Below are positions 44,278 to 51,994 of a stretch of 59,021 nt of DNA, in pieces (the first letter of the stretch is position 1; each line of letters begins with the position of its first letter). The translations under genes and the position numbers were made by a program. This DNA comes from JBALVT01 sp045110675. Lineage in GTDB: Bacteria; Pseudomonadota; Gammaproteobacteria; Pseudomonadales; Halieaceae. The stretch spans positions 1 to 59,021 of the forward strand of contig JBGCGJ010000062.1 of assembly GCA_045110675.1 (NCBI GenBank), read 5' to 3'. Under the pieces are notes generated by a model. The model was given only the letters and a program-made list of their open reading frames with translations, did no database searches and had not been told where the DNA came from.

Positions 44278-44315
44278 ACAACATTGACACTGACACCGCG
44301 CTCTAAGCCCCAACT

Positions 44316-45629
44316 ATGGCCTCCACTGACCCGACTCCTCGCGCCTATCCTCCCGGGCCAGCGACACCCTACGATTTGGACACGACAGAGGAATCCTTCC
44401 CGAGGGTAGCGGAGTTTATTGCTGAGTACGGCGACATCTGCCGAATCAAGCCAGTGTCCCGATCCGCCGACAGCGTCCTGATCAACGACCCCGATGTCAT
44501 TAAATATATTCTGGTTCGAAACCACGAAAACTACAAAAAAGGTCCAGGATTCGAGCGAGTCAAAATGTTACTGGGCAACGGCATCATCGTCAGTGACGGC
44601 AGCCACTGGCGTAAACAAAGACGTATGATACAACCCGCCTTTAGTCGCTCGTGTATCGCTGGGATGACTCAGATGATGCAAGATTGCAACCGAGCTCTCG
44701 CATTAAAATGGCAGCGCAGCGCAGATTTAGGTCTGGAAGTTGATGTCACGGGGCAGATGTGCGAGCTGTCGCTTGAAATTATACTCCGCGCACTTTTCAG
44801 CAAGGATCTGGACAGCGTAAGAGAAGAAGATGGCAGCAACCCTTTTTCAATGCTGAGCGAAGATACAGCTCGCGACATCCAACTGGTCATTCGATTCAGA
44901 GCTTTGAGAAAGGTGGTACAGCAGTTCATTGCTCGAAGACGTGAATCGGATAATTCCTACGAAGATTTCCTCGATGCCTTCATGAAGGCGAAAGACAAGG
45001 ACTCTGGCGAGGGCATGACCGATGGGGAAATTATTGATGAAGTCATGACTCTCATTATCGCCGGTCACGAGACCAGTGCGACAACGCTGAACTGGGCCTG
45101 GTATTTACTATCCCAAAATCCCGGCGCAGAGGAAGCACTGCACGCTGAACTTACCGAAGTCATGCAGGGCGAAGTTCCGACTTTTGAAGAAGTCGGCCAG
45201 TTGTCGTTCACTCGAAGTATTATCGAGGAAACAATGCGCCTGTACCCACCGGTATGGCTGTTTTCGAGAACCGCGCTGGCAGACGATGAATTTGCTGGGT
45301 TCCACATTCCTGCCGGCACCCACATTTTTTTTACCCCTTACTATACGCATCGGCACCGAGACCACTGGAAAGACCCGGAGAGCTTTGAACCACTGCGTTT
45401 TAGCGCGGAGGCCGTGAAGAGCAGACACAATTTTGCCTTCATTCCATTCTCAGCAGGCCCGCGACGATGCATTGGAGATTATTTTAGTATTGTCGAGATG
45501 CAAATCCACCTGGCGACCATGGCCAAAAAATTCAGAATGGAAAAAGCAGATGCTCTGCCAATAGAACTTGCACCGCAGATAAACTTGCGCAGTAAAAATC
45601 CAATAACAATGAAACTGATTCCACGATAA
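44316..45629 (+). CDS. Cytochrome P450
   Basis: A 437-residue P450. I-helix oxygen motif AGHETSATT, K-helix EETMRLYPP (ExxR), and heme loop FSAGPRRCIG with thiolate Cys385. No N-terminal membrane anchor, so it is a soluble bacterial type needing ferredoxin/reductase, none of which is adjacent. The sequence style (SRTALADDEFAGFHIPAG) is near fatty-acid-oxidising CYP102/4-like groups, but the substrate is inferred only. It is 21 bp upstream of a fatty-acyl-AMP ligase/ACP gene, so an ACP-bound acyl chain is a plausible substrate. Confidence 0.9.
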   Translation: MASTDPTPRAYPPGPATPYDLDTTEESFPRVAEFIAEYGDICRIKPVSRSADSVLINDPDVIKYILVRNHENYKKGPGFERVKMLLGNGIIVSDGSHWRKQRRMIQPAFSRSCIAGMTQMMQDCNRALALKWQRSADLGLEVDVTGQMCELSLEIILRALFSKDLDSVREEDGSNPFSMLSEDTARDIQLVIRFRALRKVVQQFIARRRESDNSYEDFLDAFMKAKDKDSGEGMTDGEIIDEVMTLIIAGHETSATTLNWAWYLLSQNPGAEEALHAELTEVMQGEVPTFEEVGQLSFTRSIIEETMRLYPPVWLFSRTALADDEFAGFHIPAGTHIFFTPYYTHRHRDHWKDPESFEPLRFSAEAVKSRHNFAFIPFSAGPRRCIGDYFSIVEMQIHLATMAKKFRMEKADALPIELAPQINLRSKNPITMKLIPR

Positions 45630-45650
45630 TAACGGACTAATATCATTCCT

Positions 45651-47615
45651 ATGATTACATCGCGCACGCTGGTAGAAGCACTGCAGCAACAATCCAGGCA
45701 AGACCGGAGCATTACCTTTATCGAAGCGAGAGACAACGAAGTCACCAGAAGCTTTGCCGAGCTACACGATCGATCAATAACGCGCCTCTATGCATTACAG
45801 CAACGCGGCATGACCGCAGGTGACGAGTGCATTGTTTTTCTACGCAGCAATGAAGAATTTGTAGAGGTTTTTTGGGCCTGCATTCTAGGGGGAATAGTCC
45901 CGATTCCTATCGCGGTTGGAATTAGCGATGAGCATCGTTCCAAATTATTTAACGTTTTCACTACATTGGAAAAACCATTTCTGTGTGCAAGCAGTGAAGA
46001 TTCCGATCGGCTGAGGGAATACGCCGAAAAAAATAGTCTCGCGGACTTGTTTCAATCCATTGAAGAAAAAACACTGCTTAACTCAGAAACAGATCCACTA
46101 TCAAAGGAAAACAAAAATCAATCGGGTTCAACCCACACCCCTGCGCCAGACGATTTAGCGTTCATTCAGTTTTCCTCCGGATCTACCAGCACGCCAAAGG
46201 GAGTAATGCTAAGCCATCGAAATATTATGACCAATCTCGACGCAATTGCGCGGGGTGCAGCCTATACCGATGAAGATATCAGTTTTAGCTGGATGCCGCT
46301 TACCCACGATATGGGGTTGATAGGGTTTCATCTGAATATGATCGCGATGGGAATGAGCCAGTGCCTGATGGCCACCGACCTGTTCAGTAGAAGGCCTCTG
46401 TTATGGCTCAAGAAAGTCAGCGACAAAAAAGCCACAGTACTGTGTTCTCCCAACTTTGGTTACAAACATTTTCTTAAGGCACAGAAGAAGAAACCCTTAG
46501 AGAGCATCGACCTCTCCGCCGTCAGACTTATCTACAACGGTGCCGAGCCTATATCCATCGATCTATGTGACAATTTCCTCAACACCATGAAACCTTACGG
46601 CTTGAAGCGAGAAACCATGTTCACAGTCTACGGAATGGCGGAGGCAACCCTGGCCGTTTCTTTCCCGGCTCCCGGCGAAAATTTTCGAGCGGTGCACGTT
46701 GACCGAAACAGCTTAGTTCTCGGGCAACCGGTTAAGTTCACCGACGAATCCAATAGCAACGCGCTGAGTTTCGCCATCGTGGGCAAAGGGGTGAACGAGT
46801 GCAATATACGAATTGCGGATGGAGATAGAGAACTCGAGCACGGCTGCGTGGGCAATATTCAGATTAGTGGCGCAAGCGTAACGAGTGGCTACTATAACAA
46901 TTCAGCAGCCACGGAAGAGGTGATGTTTCCAGGTGGATGGCTCGATACCGGTGACTTGGGCTTCATTTATCAGGGCGAGCTAATTATCACAGGTCGCGCC
47001 AAAGATATTATTTTTTTCAATGGCTTGAACTACTACCCTCACGATCTGGAAGGCTTGTTACAGCAAATTGAGAACCTGGAGCTGGGCAAGACAGTGGTCT
47101 TCGGCGTGTGGAACGAATCCCTGGAACGCGACGAGTTGCTGGTGTTTATTTTACATCGCGGAGATCTCTCGAAGTTCCTTCTCTTAGCCGCGCAGGTCTC
47201 GCGAGTGCTCAACGAACAATCGGGACTAGACGCAGATCATGTCATTCCCGTTAATCGAATACCAAAAACGACTTCCGGAAAAGTCCAACGCCGCTTACTG
47301 GGCGATGCCTATCAAAACGGTGAATACAACGAAGTGTTGACGCATCTTGATGCCCTGGCAAACCCGCAAGCCACTAATGATGCTGCAGATCTAACCCCCA
47401 TGGAGCGAGAGCTAAAAAGCATCTGCGACAACGTTCTGGAAAAAGGCAGTTTGGGCCGACAAGACAATTTCTTCGACGCCGGAATAAGTTCTCTGATGCT
47501 GGCGGAGATTCATCAACAAATTGATGAGCGCTACCCCGATAAAGTGGATGTAGTGGATCTGTTTGATTACCAAACAATTGAAGATCTGGCGGAGTTTATG
47601 CTCTCCAAAGAGTAG
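45651..47615 (+). CDS. Fatty-acyl-AMP ligase (FAAL) with C-terminal acyl-carrier domain
   Basis: A 654-residue two-domain protein. The adenylation domain (about 1-560) has SSGSTSTPKG (ATP loop), WMPLTHDMGLIG, FTVYGMAEATLAVSF, WLDTGDLGF and KTTSGKVQRR, the set typical of FAAL rather than CoA ligases. An acyl-carrier domain (about 575-654) has FFDAGISSLML with probable phosphopantetheine site Ser614. It would load a free fatty acid, as its adenylate, onto its own carrier. It follows the P450 gene by 21 bp. No PKS or NRPS lies in the window, so the loaded acyl chain must go elsewhere or be a small stand-alone product. Confidence 0.9.
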   Translation: MITSRTLVEALQQQSRQDRSITFIEARDNEVTRSFAELHDRSITRLYALQQRGMTAGDECIVFLRSNEEFVEVFWACILGGIVPIPIAVGISDEHRSKLFNVFTTLEKPFLCASSEDSDRLREYAEKNSLADLFQSIEEKTLLNSETDPLSKENKNQSGSTHTPAPDDLAFIQFSSGSTSTPKGVMLSHRNIMTNLDAIARGAAYTDEDISFSWMPLTHDMGLIGFHLNMIAMGMSQCLMATDLFSRRPLLWLKKVSDKKATVLCSPNFGYKHFLKAQKKKPLESIDLSAVRLIYNGAEPISIDLCDNFLNTMKPYGLKRETMFTVYGMAEATLAVSFPAPGENFRAVHVDRNSLVLGQPVKFTDESNSNALSFAIVGKGVNECNIRIADGDRELEHGCVGNIQISGASVTSGYYNNSAATEEVMFPGGWLDTGDLGFIYQGELIITGRAKDIIFFNGLNYYPHDLEGLLQQIENLELGKTVVFGVWNESLERDELLVFILHRGDLSKFLLLAAQVSRVLNEQSGLDADHVIPVNRIPKTTSGKVQRRLLGDAYQNGEYNEVLTHLDALANPQATNDAADLTPMERELKSICDNVLEKGSLGRQDNFFDAGISSLMLAEIHQQIDERYPDKVDVVDLFDYQTIEDLAEFMLSKE

Positions 47616-47715
47616 TTACAGCGAGTACCCGGGCTACATGGTCCAGGTTGCGACTCGATCATTATCCTAAACTCCGAGACTAAAAAGCCCACAGTGAAAA
47701 AAAAGGCAATATCTG

Positions 47716-47741
47716 TGTAACCTTTTTCATCTCTCATGCGA
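47716..47741 (+). promoter_or_regulatory. ECF-type promoter candidate GTAACC-N16-CGAA
   Basis: GTAACC at 47716-47721 and CGAA at 47738-47741 with exactly 16 bp between, 44 bp upstream of the spondin-domain gene. This spacing and sequence agree with the promoter type I recall for SigF/NrsF systems of alphaproteobacteria. A sigma/NrsF pair follows the spondin gene, so autoregulation is the natural inference. Confidence 0.55.
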
Positions 47742-47784
47742 ATACGGTAGGAAACCAACCCTAAACCAAAGAGAGAGAACAGCA

Positions 47785-48456
47785 ATGATCAAACATACCG
47801 CTATCGCAATGGGCCTGGCACTAGCCGGCACAATGGCAACTGCACAGGAACTGTCTCAGTACGAAGTCACCATCACCAATATTACTCAGGCACAAACCTT
47901 CACCCCTCAATTCGTTGTCACGCATCCAAGCGATGTATTCTTGTTCAGACTGGGTGAAACCGCGAGTGAGCCAATGGAAATCATGGCTGAAGGTGGTGAC
48001 ACCTCCGCTTTGACCGATGCAGTGGCCAATGTCGCGACCGATGCGCAAACTATTGGTGGACTGTTGGGACCCGGCGAAACTGCCTCAATTGTGGTCAACG
48101 GTATTCCCCAGCAGGGCTTTGTCTCCGTAGTAGCGATGATGATCCCCACCAATGACACATTCATGGCGCTAAACCACGTTCGGCTTCCCCCATCGGGTGC
48201 GAAGATGCGCATGGTTCCTGCTTATGACGCAGGCACCGAGGCCAACGATCAGAACTGTGCGAACATTCCGGGACCTCGCTGCGGCGGAGTTGGCTATGTT
48301 GGTGAGCCCGGTGAAGGCGATGAAGGGTTCATCCATATCGGCAACGGTTTTCACGATCTGGGCACCGAAGATGCCGATGGCTCAGAAATACTTGGACCAC
48401 AAACTTATGATTGGCGGAACAATGTTGCTAGAATCACTGTCAGATTTATGAACTAA
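47785..48456 (+). CDS. Spondin-domain secreted protein
   Basis: A 223-residue secreted protein with signal peptide about 1-20 (ending ATAQE). The Spondin_N-like beta sandwich is seen in YEVTITNITQAQTFTPQFVVTH, ASEPMEIMAEGGDTSAL, GPGETASIVV, and VSVVAMMIPTNDTFMALNHV. Two cysteines (about 158 and 166) may form a disulfide. Bacterial members are periplasmic or secreted proteins of unknown role. A GAGAGAG ribosome site precedes the ATG. It is followed by ECF sigma and NrsF genes and preceded by an ECF-like promoter, so it is likely a target of that sigma factor. Confidence 0.85.
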   Translation: MIKHTAIAMGLALAGTMATAQELSQYEVTITNITQAQTFTPQFVVTHPSDVFLFRLGETASEPMEIMAEGGDTSALTDAVANVATDAQTIGGLLGPGETASIVVNGIPQQGFVSVVAMMIPTNDTFMALNHVRLPPSGAKMRMVPAYDAGTEANDQNCANIPGPRCGGVGYVGEPGEGDEGFIHIGNGFHDLGTEDADGSEILGPQTYDWRNNVARITVRFMN

Positions 48457-48472
48457 ACGACAGGGATTACCC

Positions 48473-48496
48473 CGGCCGCCCTTTTTAGGGCGGTCG
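48473..48496 (+). terminator. Hairpin between spondin gene and sigma gene
   Basis: Arms 48473-48481 and 48488-48496 form a 9-bp G/C-rich stem (one G-T pair) with a TTTTTA loop. No T-run follows the stem. It lies 16 bp after the spondin stop and 12 bp before the sigma ATG, so it may reduce sigma expression relative to the spondin gene. Confidence 0.45.
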
Positions 48497-48507
48497 ATCG
48501 AGCAAAA

Positions 48508-49071
48508 ATGGCATTAGCTCCCAACGCTGCCTATGCAGCAGATGAACAGCGCTGGTCCGCCTTAATGGTGAGCGCTCAGGCGGGTGACGAAGCTGACTAC
48601 CGATGCCTCTTAGGTGAGCTATCAGAGGTAGTAACACGATACCTCTCCTCCCGTATTGGCTTTCATCACTATTTGGATGACTGCGTACAGGAGACTTTAA
48701 TTGCCGTTCACCAAGCACGCCATACCTACGATTCCAATCGCAAATTTCGCCCCTGGTTATTCGCCATTGTCAGACACAAGGCAATTGATGCCCTGCGCAA
48801 ACAGAAATCGCAGCAAAGTGCTATCGACAGCCACCCAGAGCTGGAACAGCACGATGTCGGTTCCGAACAGCTGGAAAACAGTATATTGAGCGGTCGTTTG
48901 ATAAACTCTCTCTCGGCCCCCTATCGCGAAGCGATAACGCTGACAAAATTCGTCGGCCTGAGTACCTCCGAGGCGGCGGCACAACTGTCGATCTCTGAAA
49001 GTGCACTAAAAGTGCGAATACATCGCGCAATAACCCAGCTGCGGCGCATGATGGAGGCCGACACGTTATGA
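48508..49071 (+). CDS. ECF-family RNA polymerase sigma factor
   Basis: A 187-residue sigma-70-family factor with regions 2 and 4 only. Region 2: LDDCVQETLIAVHQARHTYDSNRKFRPWLFAIVRHKAIDALRKQ. Region 4: YREAITLTKFVGLSTSEAAAQLSISESALKVRIHRAITQLRR. It overlaps the next gene by 4 bp (ATGA), a NrsF-type anti-sigma, so the two form the usual pair. No good ribosome site lies before the ATG at 48508, which agrees with low basal translation. It probably drives the promoter at 47716. Confidence 0.88.
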   Translation: MALAPNAAYAADEQRWSALMVSAQAGDEADYRCLLGELSEVVTRYLSSRIGFHHYLDDCVQETLIAVHQARHTYDSNRKFRPWLFAIVRHKAIDALRKQKSQQSAIDSHPELEQHDVGSEQLENSILSGRLINSLSAPYREAITLTKFVGLSTSEAAAQLSISESALKVRIHRAITQLRRMMEADTL

Positions 49072-49730
49072 GCAAGCACGACGCCTTTATCGACGCACTG
49101 TCGTCCGATTTGGCACCCACGGGACCTCCGCGCAATATCAGCCGGGTAGCACTTGTCTGGCTGGTACTCAGTGCTGCTTACGTCCTGGTCGTCGGGTACC
49201 TGCTAGGCCCCATTCGACCCGACGCGCTCACACAATTCCTCAATGAGCCACGTTTCGCGCTGGAGTCTTTGCTGGGTGCTCTGGCAATTGCCATGGCCGC
49301 GCTGTGTGCTTTCCGTGCGGCTATTCCCGGAGCACATAGCAAGCGGCTCCTGGTGATCACCTCAGTGCTCATGATACTGTGGATTGTGCACTACGCAGTG
49401 GGAATTATTAGCCCGACACTTGCCCCAAGCATGCTGGGAAAACGCGAACACTGCTCCTGGGAAACCTGGTTTTATGCGACCCCACCTGCGCTCGCAGCAA
49501 TGATTCTAGTGCGAGGATTGTATCCCCTGCAACCGGCGAGAACCGCAGCGGGTATCGGATTAGCCGCCGGGATGATTCCCGCACTGTATATGCAGTTCGC
49601 CTGCATGTATGAAGCGAAGCACATCCTGGAATTCCATATTCTACCGGGAATAGTGGTAGCCGCTTTGTGTTTCGCAGTGGTAGCATGCTGGACGACATGG
49701 GGCTCAGGCCTGCGACCCAATCGCAAATAG
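49068..49730 (+). CDS. NrsF/DUF1109-type anti-sigma membrane protein
   Basis: A 220-residue protein with six membrane helices (about 24-43, 62-82, 91-113, 132-150, 158-178, 191-210). The cysteines REHCSWETWFYATPP and FACMYEAKHILEFHILPG fit the NrsF pattern, in which periplasmic-side cysteines sense stress. Its ATG overlaps the sigma stop (ATGA). NrsF holds SigF at the membrane in Caulobacter and releases it on metal or oxidative stress. The signal here is not known. Confidence 0.85.
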   Translation: MSKHDAFIDALSSDLAPTGPPRNISRVALVWLVLSAAYVLVVGYLLGPIRPDALTQFLNEPRFALESLLGALAIAMAALCAFRAAIPGAHSKRLLVITSVLMILWIVHYAVGIISPTLAPSMLGKREHCSWETWFYATPPALAAMILVRGLYPLQPARTAAGIGLAAGMIPALYMQFACMYEAKHILEFHILPGIVVAALCFAVVACWTTWGSGLRPNRK

Positions 49731-49748
49731 CATACCCGATAACCAAAG

Positions 49749-50366
49749 CTACATAGTGGTCATCATAAAACCGGTAAGCGCCGCGTAGTTCGGCGACAGC
49801 GAAGGCACGACTTCCTTTTTAATTTCATCCAGGATTCGCCGATATCCCACATAGAAGTCCCAGGATGGCGTTGGCTTGTATACCAAATCTTTAATGTCCA
49901 AATACGAGAGAATACCCTTTGCAGTAGTGGGTTTGACGAAGGCTTCTTTTTCGGGCGCGAAGTAGAACGGTACAACAGACATCACCGACCATTTGGCAAT
50001 TTTATGGTGACTGAGCATGCCCTGAAGCTCTTCAAACCCCCGTTTTTTGGCGCGCCCGTAGAGACGCTTTTCAAAAGCATCGGCCAGCGCCTGCCTCTCG
50101 TGAGAGTTGAGTGCTTTGACGAAGTCACGAAACTTCGGCTTTTCAAACATCGACACCATGGATGAACGGCTGACAATTTTCACCACGGTTTCAGCGATCA
50201 TCTCGGGTCGATTGAAATCTTCCCGCCGAAGGTTCTGCCTGGCAAAATCAGACAGCTTTTCGATATTGTGCTTCTTCTTAATCGGCTCTAGACCGGGATC
50301 AGAAAATCCACCGGGATAGGCCTGCAAAAAAGAGGCTTCAGCTTCCTTGAGTTTCTGATAATTCAT
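49749..50366 (-). CDS. Hypothetical protein (205 aa), not recognised
   Basis: No known family is recognised. It is cytoplasmic, basic and helical (NYQKLKEAEASFLQAYPGG, ALADAFEKRLYGRAKKRG). The C-terminal half (KWSVMSVVPFYFAPEKEAF) has aromatic residues and may be a second domain. GGAGAAAAACC before the ATG is a fair ribosome site. It is 19 bp after the upstream lipoprotein gene, so the two are one operon. Convergent with the NrsF gene (18 bp apart). Confidence 0.6.
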   Translation of the reverse strand: MNYQKLKEAEASFLQAYPGGFSDPGLEPIKKKHNIEKLSDFARQNLRREDFNRPEMIAETVVKIVSRSSMVSMFEKPKFRDFVKALNSHERQALADAFEKRLYGRAKKRGFEELQGMLSHHKIAKWSVMSVVPFYFAPEKEAFVKPTTAKGILSYLDIKDLVYKPTPSWDFYVGYRRILDEIKKEVVPSLSPNYAALTGFMMTTM

Positions 50367-50385
50367 GGTTTTTCTCCAATATCAG

Positions 50386-50907
50386 CTAGTCTTCCCACTC
50401 CTCGATATAAAAATCTTCCTCGGGTTCGCTGACCAAACCTCGCTTGCTGTCAAAGCGAGCATTGCAGGCATCAATCTCCGACTTCGCGGCAAGATAATTG
50501 CCGATAAGATCCTTGGTAATACCCAACTCTTCGCTGAATGTCAGGTCCGCGCGATTGAGAATTCTGTCCGTTGTGGCCTGCATACCCGGCGATAAGACCA
50601 CAGCACACTGGTGAAAAGGCATCACCTTTCCAACAGTCTCCTTCATTCCCTCCCGATACATGAAGATTTCACGGGTATCGGTAAAGTAAATCATATCAAC
50701 TGTTCCATCGCCAACAAGGTCGCGTACACACATATCGAGAACAATGTAGGTATCACAGACGATACTGCTCTTTTTGGCGGCAGTGGCAGCAGGTTCCACC
50801 GTTGGGTTCGAGCTACAGGACGCCAGCCACAGCGCAAACATGGGGAAAAGGTATTGGAGTCTGAGCGCACGATAGATTTTAGCAATCTGGAAGAAAGATC
50901 TATTCAT
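50386..50907 (-). CDS. Hypothetical lipoprotein with conserved cysteines
   Basis: A 173-residue protein: long basic N-terminus, hydrophobic segment and lipobox LASC (Cys about 35). The mature part has IVCDTYIVLDMCVRDLVGDGTVDMIYFTDTREIFMYREG, whose DxxGDGxxDMIYF pattern resembles an EF-hand-like or FG-GAP-like turn, followed by further cysteines (FHQCAVV, DACNARF). An acidic tail (EPEEDFYIEEWED) ends it. Start ATG at 50907; a GTG at 50925 would lengthen it by six residues. Family not recognised. Confidence 0.6.
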   Translation of the reverse strand: MNRSFFQIAKIYRALRLQYLFPMFALWLASCSSNPTVEPAATAAKKSSIVCDTYIVLDMCVRDLVGDGTVDMIYFTDTREIFMYREGMKETVGKVMPFHQCAVVLSPGMQATTDRILNRADLTFSEELGITKDLIGNYLAAKSEIDACNARFDSKRGLVSEPEEDFYIEEWED

Positions 50908-51006
50908 TCCAGTATTTTCACACACTATTGTTGTCTTTACGCGACCGCACCGTACAAATAGTCTACCGGGGATTTTTCTGCGTTAGACTAATACACGACA
51001 CTCCCA

Positions 51007-51873
51007 ATGAGATCCCCTGTGAAAGAACTGGAATTTATCTTGTCCAACGGAATAAAGTTGGCGGCCCACACCTACGGCAGTCCCGAATCACCGCCGGTAA
51101 TTCTCTCTCACGGGGGCGGCCAGACCCGCCATTCCTGGGGAGCCACCGCCCAGATGCTTGCGGACCAAGGCTGGTACGCGGTGGCCTATGATCACCGCGG
51201 GCATGGGAACTCCTCATGGTCCCCCGATGGCGACTATCACATTGAGCGATTTAGCGAAGATCTTAGCGAGCTGGCAGCACAACTGGCTTCTGCGCCGGTC
51301 GTTGTTGGCGCTTCACTCGGGGGAATATCAGCCATGCTCGCCGAGGGTGAGTACGCAAAAAACACCTTCAGGGCCATTGTGCTGGTGGATATCGTACCGC
51401 GGATGAATCAGGGCGGTGCCGCCAGAATCGTAGAATTCATGGGCACCCATATGAATGATGGTTTTGCCACCCTGGAAGAAGCCGCCGATGTCATCGCGCA
51501 CTACACGGGAAGACCTCGGCGTGCGGACGTACAAGGGTTGAGAAAAAATCTACGGAAGGGTGAGGACGGCCGCTTTCGCTGGCATTGGGATCCCGAGTTC
51601 GTCAACCAACGGCAGTCCCCAGAAAAATTCTCTGACCCCGATCGATTGGTGAAGGCCGTGCAAAAAATCGAACTGCCCATGCTGTTAGTAAGAGGCCAAC
51701 TGAGCGATCTGGTCACACAAGAGGCCGCCGAGGATTTTCTGCGCCTGGCACCCCACGCCCACTATGTCGACGTTGAAAACGCTCAACATATGGTTGCCGG
51801 AGACAAAAACGATATCTTCAGCCATGAGGTTCAAAAATTCATGGCAGGGCTCGAATCCCCCATAGACCAGTAG
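51007..51873 (+). CDS. Alpha/beta-hydrolase
   Basis: A 288-residue soluble hydrolase. ILSHGGGQTRHSW (oxyanion region), VVGASLGGISAML with nucleophile Ser in GASLGG, VRGQLSDLVTQE with the acidic residue and VENAQHMVAGDKND with the catalytic His. This resembles esterase/epoxide-hydrolase-like proteins of the bromoperoxidase group. No signal peptide. The substrate is not predictable. It lies 122 bp upstream of the TonB-dependent receptor gene on the same strand. Confidence 0.87.
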   Translation: MRSPVKELEFILSNGIKLAAHTYGSPESPPVILSHGGGQTRHSWGATAQMLADQGWYAVAYDHRGHGNSSWSPDGDYHIERFSEDLSELAAQLASAPVVVGASLGGISAMLAEGEYAKNTFRAIVLVDIVPRMNQGGAARIVEFMGTHMNDGFATLEEAADVIAHYTGRPRRADVQGLRKNLRKGEDGRFRWHWDPEFVNQRQSPEKFSDPDRLVKAVQKIELPMLLVRGQLSDLVTQEAAEDFLRLAPHAHYVDVENAQHMVAGDKNDIFSHEVQKFMAGLESPIDQ

Positions 51874-51926
51874 AAACTGGTATTTTTGCTCATTGATGGG
51901 GGCTATCCGATACCCGACTAAAATAT

Positions 51927-51945
51927 GATAATGATGAGTAGAATT
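51927..51945 (+). promoter_or_regulatory. Weak Fur-box-like sequence before the receptor gene
   Basis: The 19-mer starting GATAATGAT matches the classic Fur consensus at 13 of 19 positions by hand count. It lies 50 bp upstream of the receptor ATG. Such matches arise by chance in A/T-rich leaders. Confidence 0.28.
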
Positions 51946-51994
51946 ATTAGCGCTCCAAGCGCAACAAAATAGATAAACCCGCGGGGAACATATT

